From assembly GCA_018365895.1 (NCBI GenBank), contig JAGZJD010000035.1:1-25386 (forward strand): a DNA stretch of 25,386 nt, read 5' to 3'. The position numbers and the translations under genes are program-made. This DNA comes from Lachnospiraceae bacterium (GTDB lineage Bacteria; Bacillota_A; Clostridia; Lachnospirales; Lachnospiraceae). The notes beneath the pieces were generated by a model, which saw only the letters and a list, made by a program, of their open reading frames with translations, was not told the origin of the DNA and made no database searches. Shown here one piece after another: positions 7,257 to 16,473 of the stretch (position 1 is the first letter of the stretch; each line of letters opens with the position of its first letter).

Positions 7257-9410
7257 CTAAATTCCTTTCATCGTAAGCTGAATTCGCTTTTTCTCCAGAT
7301 CTACGCTCATTACTTTCACTTCCACAATATCTCCTACGCTCACAACTTCCATTGGATGTTTTATAAATTTCTTATCAGTAATTTGTGAAATATGCACAAG
7401 TCCATCCTGGTGTACCCCAATATCCACAAATACGCCAAAGTCAATTACGTTTCGGACAGTGCCTTTTAACACCATCCCCGGTGTCAGATCTTTCATTTCT
7501 AACACATCTGTGCGAAGAATCGGTTTCGGCATCTCATCTCGCGGATCTCTTGCCGGTTTCTCCAGTTCTTTTACAATATCTCTAAGCGTAATCTCTCCAA
7601 CACCAAGCTCTTCAGACAATTTCCTGTAATCTTTGATCGTGCGGGATAATCCCACAAGCTTTCCTGCTGCGATATCTTCCGCTGCAAATCCTTGCTTCAT
7701 AAGCAATTGTTCTGCTGCCCCATAAGATTCCGGATGTACACTTGTTCCATCAAGTGGATTCTTGCCTCCTTGAATCCGCATAAACCCAGCACACTGTTCA
7801 AACGCCTTTGGTCCAAGTTTTGCCACCTTTAAAAGCTGTTTACGGTCAGTAAAGCTTCCATTTTCTTCCCGGTATGCAACAATGTTTTTAGCAATCGTAC
7901 TGCTGATTCCGGAAATATAGGACAGCAACGGGGCAGAAGCTGTGTTTAAATCTACTCCTACCCGGTTTACACAATCTTCCACAACACCAGAGAGCGCTTC
8001 ACTTAGTTTTTTCTGGTTCATGTCGTGCTGATATTGTCCAACACCGATAGACTTCGGATCAATCTTTACAAGTTCTGCCAACGGATCCTGAAGCCGCCTT
8101 GCAATTGATGCTGCACTTCTTTGTCCCACATCAAAATTCGGAAATTCTTCCGTTGCAAGTTTACTTGCAGAATAGACAGAAGCCCCTGCTTCATTTACAA
8201 TAACATACTGCACTTTCTCAGGAATCTCTTTTAGAAGTTCCACAATAATCTGTTCTGACTCCCTGGACGCCGTTCCATTTCCAACAGAAATTAATGTTAC
8301 ATGATATGTTTGAATCAATTTTTTCAATGTATCTTTTGCTGCTGCGATCTTTGCAGGTGTCGTTGGCGCGGTCGGATAAATAACTGTCGTATCCAGTACT
8401 TTTCCTGTAGCATCTACAACAGCCAACTTACATCCGGTACGAAACGCCGGATCCCATCCGAGTACTACCTGTCCAACAATTGGCGGCTGCATTAAAAGTT
8501 GCAGAAGATTCTTTCCAAACACACTGATTGCACCATCTTCTGCCTTTTCTGTCAACTCGTTTCGGATTTCCCTTTCGATTGCAGGTCCGATCAGCCGTTT
8601 ATAGCTGTCTTCGATTACCTCTTTTAATACAGGTGTTGTATATGGATTTGAAGAAGAAATTACTTTTTTCTCTAGATACTGCAAAATCTTCTCCTCCGGC
8701 GCTTCAATTTTAACAGTCAGCACTTTTTCTTTTTCTCCTCTGTTCAGCGCCAGAATACGATGACCCGCCAACCGACTCACCGGTTCTTCAAATTCATAGT
8801 ACATTTCATACACAGAAGTCTCTTCCGGATTTTTAGCCGTCGAAACAAGTTTCCCCTGTTTCATTGTAAGATCACGAATGTAAATACGATAATTTGCTTC
8901 ATCAGAAATATATTCTGCAAGAATATCCATTGCTCCATGGATAGCATCTGCCGAAGTCTTTACTTCCTTTTCTTCTGAAAGATACGATTTCGCCGCCTCT
9001 TCCAATGGTACTTTTGTATTTTGCAGCATAATCAGTGCCGCTAATGGTTCCAACCCTTTTTCTTTTGCAATCGTCGCTCTCGTTCTCCTCTTTGGACGAT
9101 ACGGCCGATATAAATCTTCTACAACAACAAGTGTCTCCGCTTCAAGAATCTGTCTCTTCAGTTCATCCGTAAGTTTTCCCTGCTCCTTTATACTTCCGAT
9201 GACCTGTTCCTTTTTCTCTTCCAGATTTCGAAGATAGGTAAGCCGCTCAAAGAGATTTCGAAGCTGCTCATCATTCAGTGCGCCGGTTGCCTCCTTACGA
9301 TATCTGGAGATAAACGGAATCGTATTTCCTTCATCAATGAGTTTTACTGCTGCATCTATCTGCCATTGCTTTACCTGCAATTCTTCTGTCAGTTTTTGAT
9401 TAATGTCCAT
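7257..9410 (-). CDS. tex: Tex-family RNA-binding transcription accessory protein
   Basis: A cytoplasmic nucleic-acid-binding protein of the Tex/YhgF family, linked in other bacteria to transcription and virulence gene expression. Domain order: Tex N-terminal helical domain with FISRYRKEATGAL; RuvC/YqgF-like fold from about residue 320 (VLGWDPAFRTGCKLAVVDATGKVLDT); helix-hairpin-helix region (ISGISSTIAKNIVAYREENG); C-terminal S1 domain (GMVLKGTVRNVIDFGVFVDIG). The frame can start at a TTG at 9440, but the ATG at 9410 has GAGGAAAGG upstream and gives 717 residues, the usual size. It has its own promoter, and tsaE follows after 12 bp. Confidence 0.95.
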   Translation of the reverse strand: MDINQKLTEELQVKQWQIDAAVKLIDEGNTIPFISRYRKEATGALNDEQLRNLFERLTYLRNLEEKKEQVIGSIKEQGKLTDELKRQILEAETLVVVEDLYRPYRPKRRTRATIAKEKGLEPLAALIMLQNTKVPLEEAAKSYLSEEKEVKTSADAIHGAMDILAEYISDEANYRIYIRDLTMKQGKLVSTAKNPEETSVYEMYYEFEEPVSRLAGHRILALNRGEKEKVLTVKIEAPEEKILQYLEKKVISSSNPYTTPVLKEVIEDSYKRLIGPAIEREIRNELTEKAEDGAISVFGKNLLQLLMQPPIVGQVVLGWDPAFRTGCKLAVVDATGKVLDTTVIYPTAPTTPAKIAAAKDTLKKLIQTYHVTLISVGNGTASRESEQIIVELLKEIPEKVQYVIVNEAGASVYSASKLATEEFPNFDVGQRSAASIARRLQDPLAELVKIDPKSIGVGQYQHDMNQKKLSEALSGVVEDCVNRVGVDLNTASAPLLSYISGISSTIAKNIVAYREENGSFTDRKQLLKVAKLGPKAFEQCAGFMRIQGGKNPLDGTSVHPESYGAAEQLLMKQGFAAEDIAAGKLVGLSRTIKDYRKLSEELGVGEITLRDIVKELEKPARDPRDEMPKPILRTDVLEMKDLTPGMVLKGTVRNVIDFGVFVDIGVHQDGLVHISQITDKKFIKHPMEVVSVGDIVEVKVMSVDLEKKRIQLTMKGI

Positions 9411-9480
9411 ATGTTCTTGCCTTTCCTCATAACTTTTCAATGCCTGCCAGATTCTTCTCTTCTGAGCGCATTCTCAGTTT

Positions 9481-9509
9481 ATTATATCCCGAACTTTCTC
9501 TCTGTGCAA
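9481..9509 (-). promoter_or_regulatory. Promoter of tex
   Basis: Minus-strand -35 TTGCAC (9504-9509) and perfect -10 TATAAT (9481-9486), spacer 17. It is divergent from the tetR promoter about 30 bp away. Confidence 0.75.
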
Positions 9510-9538
9510 GACAGCAAAACAGAGCTAACTCTCTTTTC

Positions 9539-9567
9539 TTGTCTTTTTCCCCTGGCTATGCTATAGT
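9539..9567 (+). promoter_or_regulatory. Promoter of the TetR-family gene
   Basis: Plus-strand -35 TTGTCT (9539-9544) and -10 TATAGT (9562-9567), spacer 17, about 30 bp before the start codon. The GGAGG ribosome site follows at 9584-9588. Confidence 0.65.
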
Positions 9568-9597
9568 TATATATCATAATATTGGAGGGTGAGAGCC

Positions 9598-10218
9598 ATG
9601 AATAAATCTATTGATGAAAACGGACTTTCCAGACAGCAACTGAAATCACAGCGGACTAAGGCTCGTATTTTCCAGGCTGCCAAGACTATTTTGCAAAAAA
9701 GAGGCTACGAAGCGCTCTCGATTAAAAATATATGCGAAGAAGCCGGCGTATCCAACGGTAGCTTTTATCATCATTTTCAAACAAAAGACGATCTGCTTTC
9801 CTACTATATCGAAGAACAACCTGCTTTACCACCGGAACTTTCTTCTGCTCCCAATTCTCTTTCAGAAGCCAGAGAACAGATTATCCGCGTATACTTAAAT
9901 TACGCTTCCTACTGCCGTGAACTCGGGGTCGATTTTCTCGCCAGTTACTATACGCCTAAAAATCAGGCTTTAAATCCCGAGAGCCGTACAGAACGTCCTT
10001 ATCCGATTTTAACAGTCCGCTCCTATCTGGAAAAAGCTATTGCCAATCATATCCTTCCGAATACGCTGAATCTGGAAGAAGTCACAACCGATATCCGCAT
10101 GCTTGTCATTGGAAATGTATTTGAATGGAGTATGCGCTCAGGAACACCGGATATCGAAGCGAATCTGAGACGTTCTATCGGGACCTATTTAGATGGACTG
10201 TTTTCTTCTATTTCTTAG
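9598..10218 (+). CDS. TetR/AcrR-family transcriptional regulator
   Basis: A DNA-binding repressor-type protein of 206 residues. The N-terminal helix-turn-helix (about residues 15-65) reads ARIFQAAKTILQKRGYEALS, then ICEEAGVSNGSFYHHFQTKDDLL, a textbook TetR domain. The C-terminal ligand domain is not specific enough to name an effector. A GTG at 9589 is in frame, but the ATG at 9598 has GGAGG 9 bases upstream. The gene is the only complete plus-strand gene here, divergent from tex and convergent with an amidohydrolase operon. No transporter or enzyme sits beside it on its strand, so its target is unknown; autoregulation across the 187-bp divergent region is plausible. Confidence 0.92.
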   Translation: MNKSIDENGLSRQQLKSQRTKARIFQAAKTILQKRGYEALSIKNICEEAGVSNGSFYHHFQTKDDLLSYYIEEQPALPPELSSAPNSLSEAREQIIRVYLNYASYCRELGVDFLASYYTPKNQALNPESRTERPYPILTVRSYLEKAIANHILPNTLNLEEVTTDIRMLVIGNVFEWSMRSGTPDIEANLRRSIGTYLDGLFSSIS

Positions 10219-10230
10219 CCTTAACAAACA

Positions 10231-10295
10231 AAAAACTGCGGCTTTCTGCCGGGAGAAATTCTCAAGCATTCCCGGTCATACGCCGCAGTTTTTAT
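10231..10295. terminator. Strong bidirectional terminator
   Basis: The outer stem CTGCGGC/GCCGCAG (10236-10242 with 10282-10288) is flanked by AAAAA and TTTTT. An inner stem CCGGGA/TCCCGG (10249-10254 with 10270-10275) contains GAGAA/TTCTC. It serves both tetR (+) and the convergent amidohydrolase operon (-). Confidence 0.9.
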
Positions 10296-10316
10296 TTTGC
10301 AACACTTTTATATTAC

Positions 10317-11474
10317 CTAGACTTCTCTGCGATAGATCACATTTCCATCCATAATTGTGTATAAAACTTTCGCGTCTGTATCAAGTCCAAGACGGCCTTT
10401 CATTACAATCACATCCGCATCTTTTCCTACTTCCAGACTTCCAAGACGGTCTTCCAGTCCAAGCTGTCTGGCTGGATTGATCGTAACCATACGCACTGCC
10501 CGCTCCTGTGATAATCCCTCGCGCACTGCCTCACCAATATGGTGATATAAAGATTCCTCACTCAGAATCGGAGAATCTGTAATAATCGCAACATTTACTC
10601 CGCGATCATCCAACATCTTTACTGCCTCCACATCTACTTTGCGACGTTCCCCCGGAGAACGGTATGTAGCAATCGGACCATAACAAATATCACATCCGCT
10701 TTCCGCAATCTCATCAAGATAATCCGTTGCTCCCCATGCATGCTCCAGAGAAAACCGCACGCCATACGCTTTTGCAACTTCAATCGCTGTCAGCATATCG
10801 TACTGTGTACAGTGGATCTTACAAGGGATCTCTCCTCGTAGAGCCGGAATAATTGCTTCCATATTTGCATCATACGGCTGTTCTTCTCCCTTTTCTTTCT
10901 TATCCAGATATTCTTTTGCTTTCCGGAACGTATCCCAGAGAACATGTGCTACTCCCATCCTAGTCATCGGAAGACGTTTCATATCTCCAAATGTATTTTT
11001 GGGATTTCCCCCAAGCGCAATTTTAACTGCTGCGGGAGCCTTTACCGTCATTTCAAAAATATTATCTCCATATGTTTTTCCAACGAATGGCTGCCCGCAA
11101 AAAACATCGCCGCTTCCCGGTGTAAATAGAATGGACGTAATTCCATGCTCATAAGCAACTTTTAGTTCTCTTGCCTTTGGATTCATTCCATATCGCGCAT
11201 CGACTGCTGCCGATACCGGATCTGTCATCTCATTCGCATCGTCAACACTTTTATCATGGTTAAAATCAAATAATCCGATGTGAGAATGTGCATCAATTAA
11301 TCCAGGGAGCACATAACAGCCCTCTGCATCAATTATCTCAGCATCAGCAGCTTCAATCCGCTCTGCCACTGCTTTGATTTTACCATTTTCCAGAAGAATA
11401 TCCCCCTGAAAAATATTCTTCTCATCGTCAGTCATTGTGTAAAGTGTTCCACTCTTAATTAATATTTTTGCCAT
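10317..11474 (-). CDS. Metal-dependent amidohydrolase (catalytic partner)
   Basis: A 385-residue cytoplasmic member of the amidohydrolase superfamily (imidazolonepropionase-like, COG1228 style). The N-terminal beta sandwich runs into LPGLIDAHSHIG, with the metal ligands H63 and H65. K151 (VKIALGG) is a possible bridging residue. Further ligand candidates are H221 (KIHC), H245 (LEHAWG) and D300 (ITDSP). The C-terminal NPARQLGLEDRLGSLEVGKDAD is family-typical. It is the last gene of a peptide-transporter operon and overlaps its degenerate paralogue by one base (TAATG). The substrate is not evident; a small peptide-like or cyclic amide taken up by the adjacent transporter is inferred. Confidence 0.9.
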   Translation of the reverse strand: MAKILIKSGTLYTMTDDEKNIFQGDILLENGKIKAVAERIEAADAEIIDAEGCYVLPGLIDAHSHIGLFDFNHDKSVDDANEMTDPVSAAVDARYGMNPKARELKVAYEHGITSILFTPGSGDVFCGQPFVGKTYGDNIFEMTVKAPAAVKIALGGNPKNTFGDMKRLPMTRMGVAHVLWDTFRKAKEYLDKKEKGEEQPYDANMEAIIPALRGEIPCKIHCTQYDMLTAIEVAKAYGVRFSLEHAWGATDYLDEIAESGCDICYGPIATYRSPGERRKVDVEAVKMLDDRGVNVAIITDSPILSEESLYHHIGEAVREGLSQERAVRMVTINPARQLGLEDRLGSLEVGKDADVIVMKGRLGLDTDAKVLYTIMDGNVIYRREV

Positions 11475-12589
11475 TAGAAGAGCACCTCCCCGTTTACAAT
11501 ACTGTGTACAACTTTCGCCGCATAAGTTGTTACCGGATGTCCCGAGAATACAGAAATATCAGCATCTTTTCCCGCTTCAATCGTTCCAAGTCTCTGGTCT
11601 ATGCCGAGCATTTCCGCCGGATACAGACACATCATCTTAACGACATCTTCTGCCGGAACACCTGCTCTGTATGCCTCTATCGCACTCCAGATAAATACTT
11701 CGCGTCCTTCAGACCATCCTCCGCATGTATTCGTAAATGCAATTCTGTTCCCATTTTCCACAAGATCATTTAATTTCGAAAGATCCATTCCATTTTTAGC
11801 AATCTGAGACATATTATTTATATTTCCAAGAACGATTCCAACTTTCTTTTCTTTAATCTGTTTCAGTGAATCTGCAAAACAAAATGCATCAACCAGGTTA
11901 ATCTGTACCGTCTCATCTTTCAGAAGATGCAGCAGCCCATCGATTTCATTTTTCGTAGAAGCGGCAGCAAATAACGGCATACTCTCTTTATCAAATACAT
12001 CTGTTATCACTTTCTGCTTATCTGTGTGTTTCTCTTCTTCTGCTTCTCTTGCAGCCCGAATCGTTTCTTCAAACAAATGAAACATCCCCATTTTTGTCAT
12101 TGGCAGCTGACTATTGCTTCCATAAGTCTCTTTCACATTGCTTGTTACACTGCATTTTAATCCTGCATGTTCTTTTACAAGACGTTCCCCCATCTTTTGA
12201 GGAGCAGTCTTGCAGACAGCAATCTGTCCGCCCATCAAGTTATTGTTCGTCGGCGCCGCTCCAATTGCCGTAATACCGCTTTTATAAAATTCCTGACGGT
12301 TGACTTCATCCGGATCAATACTGTAACGCAGATTCATTTCCGGTGTGATCGGATTTGTCCGCTCATCATTATCAAAATAACGTCCCGGAATCCCCATTGC
12401 TCCAATACTGGATACCGGGTCGATAAATCCCGGAAATACCTCACATCCTGTTGCATCAATCACTTGTGCATTGCTTTCATTCAGTCCATGTCCAACTGCT
12501 TTTATTGTTTTTCCCTCTGTCAGAATGTCACACTCCGGAAGCACTGTTCCATTTCCTACATGAACATTACCATTCTTAATCAAATACAT
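11474..12589 (-). CDS. Amidohydrolase-fold protein lacking metal ligands (probable pseudoenzyme)
   Basis: A 371-residue paralogue of the next gene, sharing its whole framework: the start of the fold, a LPMTKMG segment (LPMTRMG in the partner), and LGTIEAGKDAD at the C terminus. The catalytic positions are replaced. The HxH motif DAHSHIG becomes DPVSSIG (residues 57-63). By my alignment the later histidines fall on A209 and D234, and the terminal aspartate on N287. The reading frame is intact, with no stop or frameshift, and has a normal start and translational coupling to the partner. That argues for a maintained non-catalytic role, such as a heteromer subunit, rather than decay. A different chemistry without metal is also possible. 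Confidence 0.85.
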   Translation of the reverse strand: MYLIKNGNVHVGNGTVLPECDILTEGKTIKAVGHGLNESNAQVIDATGCEVFPGFIDPVSSIGAMGIPGRYFDNDERTNPITPEMNLRYSIDPDEVNRQEFYKSGITAIGAAPTNNNLMGGQIAVCKTAPQKMGERLVKEHAGLKCSVTSNVKETYGSNSQLPMTKMGMFHLFEETIRAAREAEEEKHTDKQKVITDVFDKESMPLFAAASTKNEIDGLLHLLKDETVQINLVDAFCFADSLKQIKEKKVGIVLGNINNMSQIAKNGMDLSKLNDLVENGNRIAFTNTCGGWSEGREVFIWSAIEAYRAGVPAEDVVKMMCLYPAEMLGIDQRLGTIEAGKDADISVFSGHPVTTYAAKVVHSIVNGEVLF

Positions 12590-12628
12590 ATCTGATCTCC
12601 TTCCTTATAAGTAATATTGAAACGCTTC

Positions 12629-12672
12629 CCTCTTCTAAAAGAGGAGAACAATCTCCGACGATTGATCTCCTC
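12629..12672 (-). promoter_or_regulatory. Intercistronic hairpin between the binding protein and amidohydrolases
   Basis: Within the 111-bp gap a minus-strand hairpin has arms of about 13 bases, GAGGAGATCAATC and GATTGTTCTCCTC, with one mismatch pair, followed by TTTTAG. A second small hairpin (CTCTT/AAGAG) overlaps its 3' arm. It resembles a leaky terminator or 3' stability element, which would let the binding protein be made in excess over the enzymes. Confidence 0.6.
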
Positions 12673-12700
12673 AATAGAATTTCAGGTCATAGAACCATTA

Positions 12701-14401
12701 TTATTTTTCGACATCAATACGAGCCCAGTTGCGGTATCCCTCTGTAGATACAAAATAATCTTTTACATATTTTGCTGTAAATGTCGGTGATTCATACAAA
12801 AAGACTGGTGCAATAAGCGCATTCTTTACAAGAAGCTCTTCTGCCTGGAGGTAGATTTCTGCTTTTTCTTTATCATCTACAACAAATTTAGCGCTTTCAC
12901 AAAGCTCTTTGAATTTCTTGGAGTCTTCATTATCCCAGCCTGTCTTTTTTGCATTAAAGTAGCCATTATCCGGATCAAATAATGTTAAGACTGCACTTGG
13001 TTCGTTGTAATATGGTCCCCATCCACCATTAGCAATGTCATAGTCACCAGCATCAATCTTATCCCACATGATGTTCCATTCCATCATATCAATCTGTACT
13101 GTAATGCCAAGTTTTTCTTCCCATGTCTGCTTATACCATTCAGCCATCTTCTTAGAAAGTTCTGTTGTACCACGGCTTGCATAGTTTACTGTGATTTCTG
13201 AAGGATCAGATATACCAAGTTCTTTCATACCTTCCTCAAGAAGCGCTTTCGGGCCCTGCTCCTGAAGATCTTTTACAAAATAGTTCTTTCCATCTACAAG
13301 CTCTGTATATATTTCTTCTCCAACTTTCATTGTATCCGGCATTACAGAATAAAGAGGAATTCCTCGTCCATCCCAGATTGCTTCAACTAAAGCTTCTCTG
13401 TCAATAGCAGCAGAAATTGCCTGACGGATCTTTGCATTGGACAGGTACTGATTTTTCACGTTAAACATTAAGAATTCCGGTGCCTCATCCGGTACTGTAG
13501 ATGTGTTAGACATATCGGCTGCTTCTACTGTTTTAATCCAGTTAGAGTCAGATGTTCCGATAACATCAATCTCACCATTGATAAATGCCTGAACTGCTGT
13601 GGATGTCTCCTGAATAACTTTCTGAACAACTTTATCCAGTTTGACATTTTCAGCATCCCAATAATTCTCATTCTTTACACATACAAGTTCTGTATTCTGA
13701 TCCCAGGATTCTACTTTAAAAGGACCACTGCAAATGATTTTATCTGCTGATGAACCATATTTGTCTCCCCATTCTTCGTATTTATCCTGTCTGACCGGAT
13801 AAATTCCTCCTGCCAGTTCAATAAAGTAAGAAGCCGGATGTACCAGTTTAATTTCTAATGTCTTATCATCAACTGCTTTCACACCGATTTCATCCGGTGT
13901 TTTTCCATTGTTATAAAGTGCTTCACCAAAGTTCTCAATTACACCGTCAAACAGCCACGCATTCACTGCTGCTGTATTTGGGTCTGCCATTAACTTTAAT
14001 GTGTACTCGAAGTCATTTGCTGTTAACGGCTCTCCATCGCTCCACTTTGCATTCTCATGGATCTTAAATGTCCATGTCAGACCATCTTCACTTACTTCCC
14101 AACTCTCTGCTGCTGCAGGAATACTTTCATTTGTGTTATCTTTGGCAGCCACATCTCTAACAAGTGGATCACAAATGAGGTTGTGGGCTTCGTTATCCGG
14201 CTGTGTTGTATTCATAATCGGGTTAAGACCGATAACAACACTGTTTGTGCTGTAGTTAAATACCTTTTCTGCTCCTGATGACTTAGCGCCGTCGCTTCCG
14301 CTGCTTTTTTTGTCATCTCCGCCACCGCCGCATCCGGCAAGGGATCCAACAACTAATACAGCTGCGAGAATACCTGCAAGCATTTTTGTTCTCTTTCTCA
14401 T
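12701..14401 (-). CDS. Peptide ABC transporter substrate-binding lipoprotein (OppA/DppA type)
   Basis: The extracytoplasmic solute receptor of the adjacent importer, family SBP_bac_5, 566 residues. The N terminus has basic residues, a hydrophobic segment and the lipobox LAGC with C24 as the lipidated cysteine. A low-complexity linker rich in G, S, D and K follows. AESWEVSEDGLTWTFKIHENAKWSDGEPLTANDF is a classic signature of this family, cited here for its middle part, TWTFKIHENAKWSDG. The ribosome site AAAGGAGG is very strong. It follows the second ATPase gene by 42 bp. Ligand identity (oligopeptide, dipeptide, nickel or other) cannot be read from the sequence. Confidence 0.93.
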   Translation of the reverse strand: MRKRTKMLAGILAAVLVVGSLAGCGGGGDDKKSSGSDGAKSSGAEKVFNYSTNSVVIGLNPIMNTTQPDNEAHNLICDPLVRDVAAKDNTNESIPAAAESWEVSEDGLTWTFKIHENAKWSDGEPLTANDFEYTLKLMADPNTAAVNAWLFDGVIENFGEALYNNGKTPDEIGVKAVDDKTLEIKLVHPASYFIELAGGIYPVRQDKYEEWGDKYGSSADKIICSGPFKVESWDQNTELVCVKNENYWDAENVKLDKVVQKVIQETSTAVQAFINGEIDVIGTSDSNWIKTVEAADMSNTSTVPDEAPEFLMFNVKNQYLSNAKIRQAISAAIDREALVEAIWDGRGIPLYSVMPDTMKVGEEIYTELVDGKNYFVKDLQEQGPKALLEEGMKELGISDPSEITVNYASRGTTELSKKMAEWYKQTWEEKLGITVQIDMMEWNIMWDKIDAGDYDIANGGWGPYYNEPSAVLTLFDPDNGYFNAKKTGWDNEDSKKFKELCESAKFVVDDKEKAEIYLQAEELLVKNALIAPVFLYESPTFTAKYVKDYFVSTEGYRNWARIDVEK

Positions 14402-14443
14402 GGTTACATTCCTCCTTTTATTTTTTATAATCAGCTACCGCTG

Positions 14444-15427
14444 TTATAAACTCTCATTTAATTCCTTTACCCGGTGACAGGCTACAAAATGTCCTTCTTT
14501 CACTTCCTGAAGCTCTGGTGTATCTTTCATACATGCTTCTGTTGCATACCGGCATCTTGCTGCGAATCTGCATCCCGGTTTTGGATTGATCGGACTAGGG
14601 ATCTCTCCTTCAATCGGAATTCGTTTCTTATTCTTTTCTTCTTCCGGATCCGGAATCGGAATCGCTGACATCAGAGCTTTCGTATATGGATGAAGCGGTT
14701 CAGAATACAATTCATCACTGGCCGCAAACTCAACCATATTTCCAAGATACATAACGCCAACGCGGTCTGAAATATGTTTTACCATTGACAAGTCATGTGC
14801 AATAAATAAATATGTCAGATTCTTTTTCTTCTGGAGTTCAATCAACAGATTGACAACCTGAGCCTGAATGGACACGTCCAGCGCCGAAATCGGCTCATCA
14901 CAGACAATAAATTCCGGTTCAATTGCAAGAGCTCTTGCAATTCCGATACGCTGTCTCTGTCCTCCCGAGAACTCGTGCGGGAATCTCGATGCATGCTCTT
15001 TATTTAATCCGACAAGTTCCAACAGCTCATGAATTTTAATCGTGCGCTCTTCTCCTTTATACAAACTGTGAATATCAATTCCCTCTCCAATAATATCTCC
15101 TACCGTCATACGCGGATTTAAAGAAGAATATGGATCCTGGAAAATAATCTGGGCGCGTTTTGTAAATTCTTTCTTTTCTTTTTTATTCAAGCTGTGAATA
15201 TCTGTTCCATCGAAAATAACCTGCCCACCTGTTGCATCATAAAGTCCCATAACGGTCTTTCCACACGTTGTTTTACCACAGCCGGATTCCCCAACAAGAC
15301 CAAGTGTTTCTCCTTTATAAATTTTAAAGTTAACACCATCTACCGCTTTCAAATAAGCATTTTTCCCAACTTTAAAATACTTTTTCAGATCTTTTACTTC
15401 AATCAGAACTTCTTTTTTCTCTGCCAT
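14444..15427 (-). CDS. oppF: Peptide ABC transporter ATP-binding protein (OppF/DppF type)
   Basis: The second ATPase of the importer, 327 residues. Walker A GESGCGKT, Q-loop IIFQDPYSSLNPRM, signature SGGQRQR, Walker B FIVCDEP and the switch histidine in IAHDLSMV are all intact. The C-terminal oligopeptide-transporter extension HPYTKALMSAIP is followed by a cysteine cluster (CRFAARCRYATEAC, then C of VACH), which in this family has been linked to an iron-sulfur site. The start overlaps the stop of the preceding ATPase by one base (TAATG). Confidence 0.94.
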   Translation of the reverse strand: MAEKKEVLIEVKDLKKYFKVGKNAYLKAVDGVNFKIYKGETLGLVGESGCGKTTCGKTVMGLYDATGGQVIFDGTDIHSLNKKEKKEFTKRAQIIFQDPYSSLNPRMTVGDIIGEGIDIHSLYKGEERTIKIHELLELVGLNKEHASRFPHEFSGGQRQRIGIARALAIEPEFIVCDEPISALDVSIQAQVVNLLIELQKKKNLTYLFIAHDLSMVKHISDRVGVMYLGNMVEFAASDELYSEPLHPYTKALMSAIPIPDPEEEKNKKRIPIEGEIPSPINPKPGCRFAARCRYATEACMKDTPELQEVKEGHFVACHRVKELNESL

Positions 15428-16461
15428 TATTGTGCCTCCCTTCTGACCATACCTTCCGGCAGTCCTTTCGTATCAGCCTTCGGATGATGCAGCCAGCAGG
15501 AACACTCCTGTGAGCAGCTGAATTTTGTTACGTCCGGATATTTTTCACGGCAAACTTTCATACCGTATTCACATCTCGGTGCAAAAGAGCATCCAACCGG
15601 TGGATTAATCAGATCCGGAGGAGTTCCTTTCAGAGAATATAATGTCTCTTTATTATTTGTATGAATCTTCGGCACAGAACTTAACAATGCCCTTGTATAT
15701 GGATGAGTGGATTTGTAGAAAATCTCATCTACCGTTCCTCGCTCTACAATCTTACCTGCATACATTACCTGGATTCGGTCTGCTACACTAGCTACCACTC
15801 CAAGATCATGTGTTACAAGAATCACTGCCATATTTAATTCTTTCTGAAGTTCACCAATCAAATCCATGATCTGCGCCTGAATTGTTACATCAAGTGCTGT
15901 CGTAGGCTCATCAGCAATCAAAATTTCCGGTTTACATGCAAGCGCCACTGCAATCATTGCTCTCTGGCGCATTCCGCCTGAAAACTCAAATGGATATTGT
16001 TTCATCCGGGCTTTCGCATTTGGGATTTTAACTAGTTCCAGCATTTCCAATGCCTGTTTCTCAGCCTCTGCCTTCTTCACATCATGATGGATTAAAATAC
16101 TCTCCATAATCTGTTCTCCAATCCGCATGGTTGGATTCAAAGAAGTCATCGGATCCTGGAAGATCATAGAAATCTTGCATCCTCTGATCTGTGTCATCTG
16201 CTTTTCTGTGTAATCAAGAAGATTTTCTCCATTGAATAAGATAGCAGATCCTCCATCTTTTTTAATATCTGTATTCGATTCCGGAAGCAACCCCATAATC
16301 GCTTTCGATGTAACTGTCTTTCCGCATCCGGACTCTCCAACGATCGCAAGTGTTTCCCCACGGTTCAAGTAGAAATCCACGCCTCTGACTGCGTGTGAAA
16401 TTCCCGCATAAGTACGGAAGTTCACTTGCAAATCTTTCACTTCTAATATTTTCTCACTCAT
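15427..16461 (-). CDS. oppD: Peptide ABC transporter ATP-binding protein (OppD/DppD type)
   Basis: The first ATPase of the importer, 344 residues. Walker A GESGCGKT, Q-loop MIFQDPMTSLNPTM, signature SGGMRQR, Walker B ILIADEP and VTHDLGVVA are present. The C-terminal oligopeptide extension carries HPYTRALLSSVP and a cysteine cluster (CSFAPRCEYGMKVC, then CSQECSC). It starts 12 bp after the permease gene and is translationally coupled to the second ATPase. Confidence 0.94.
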   Translation of the reverse strand: MSEKILEVKDLQVNFRTYAGISHAVRGVDFYLNRGETLAIVGESGCGKTVTSKAIMGLLPESNTDIKKDGGSAILFNGENLLDYTEKQMTQIRGCKISMIFQDPMTSLNPTMRIGEQIMESILIHHDVKKAEAEKQALEMLELVKIPNAKARMKQYPFEFSGGMRQRAMIAVALACKPEILIADEPTTALDVTIQAQIMDLIGELQKELNMAVILVTHDLGVVASVADRIQVMYAGKIVERGTVDEIFYKSTHPYTRALLSSVPKIHTNNKETLYSLKGTPPDLINPPVGCSFAPRCEYGMKVCREKYPDVTKFSCSQECSCWLHHPKADTKGLPEGMVRREAQ

Positions 16462-16473
16462 TTTTACGATCTC

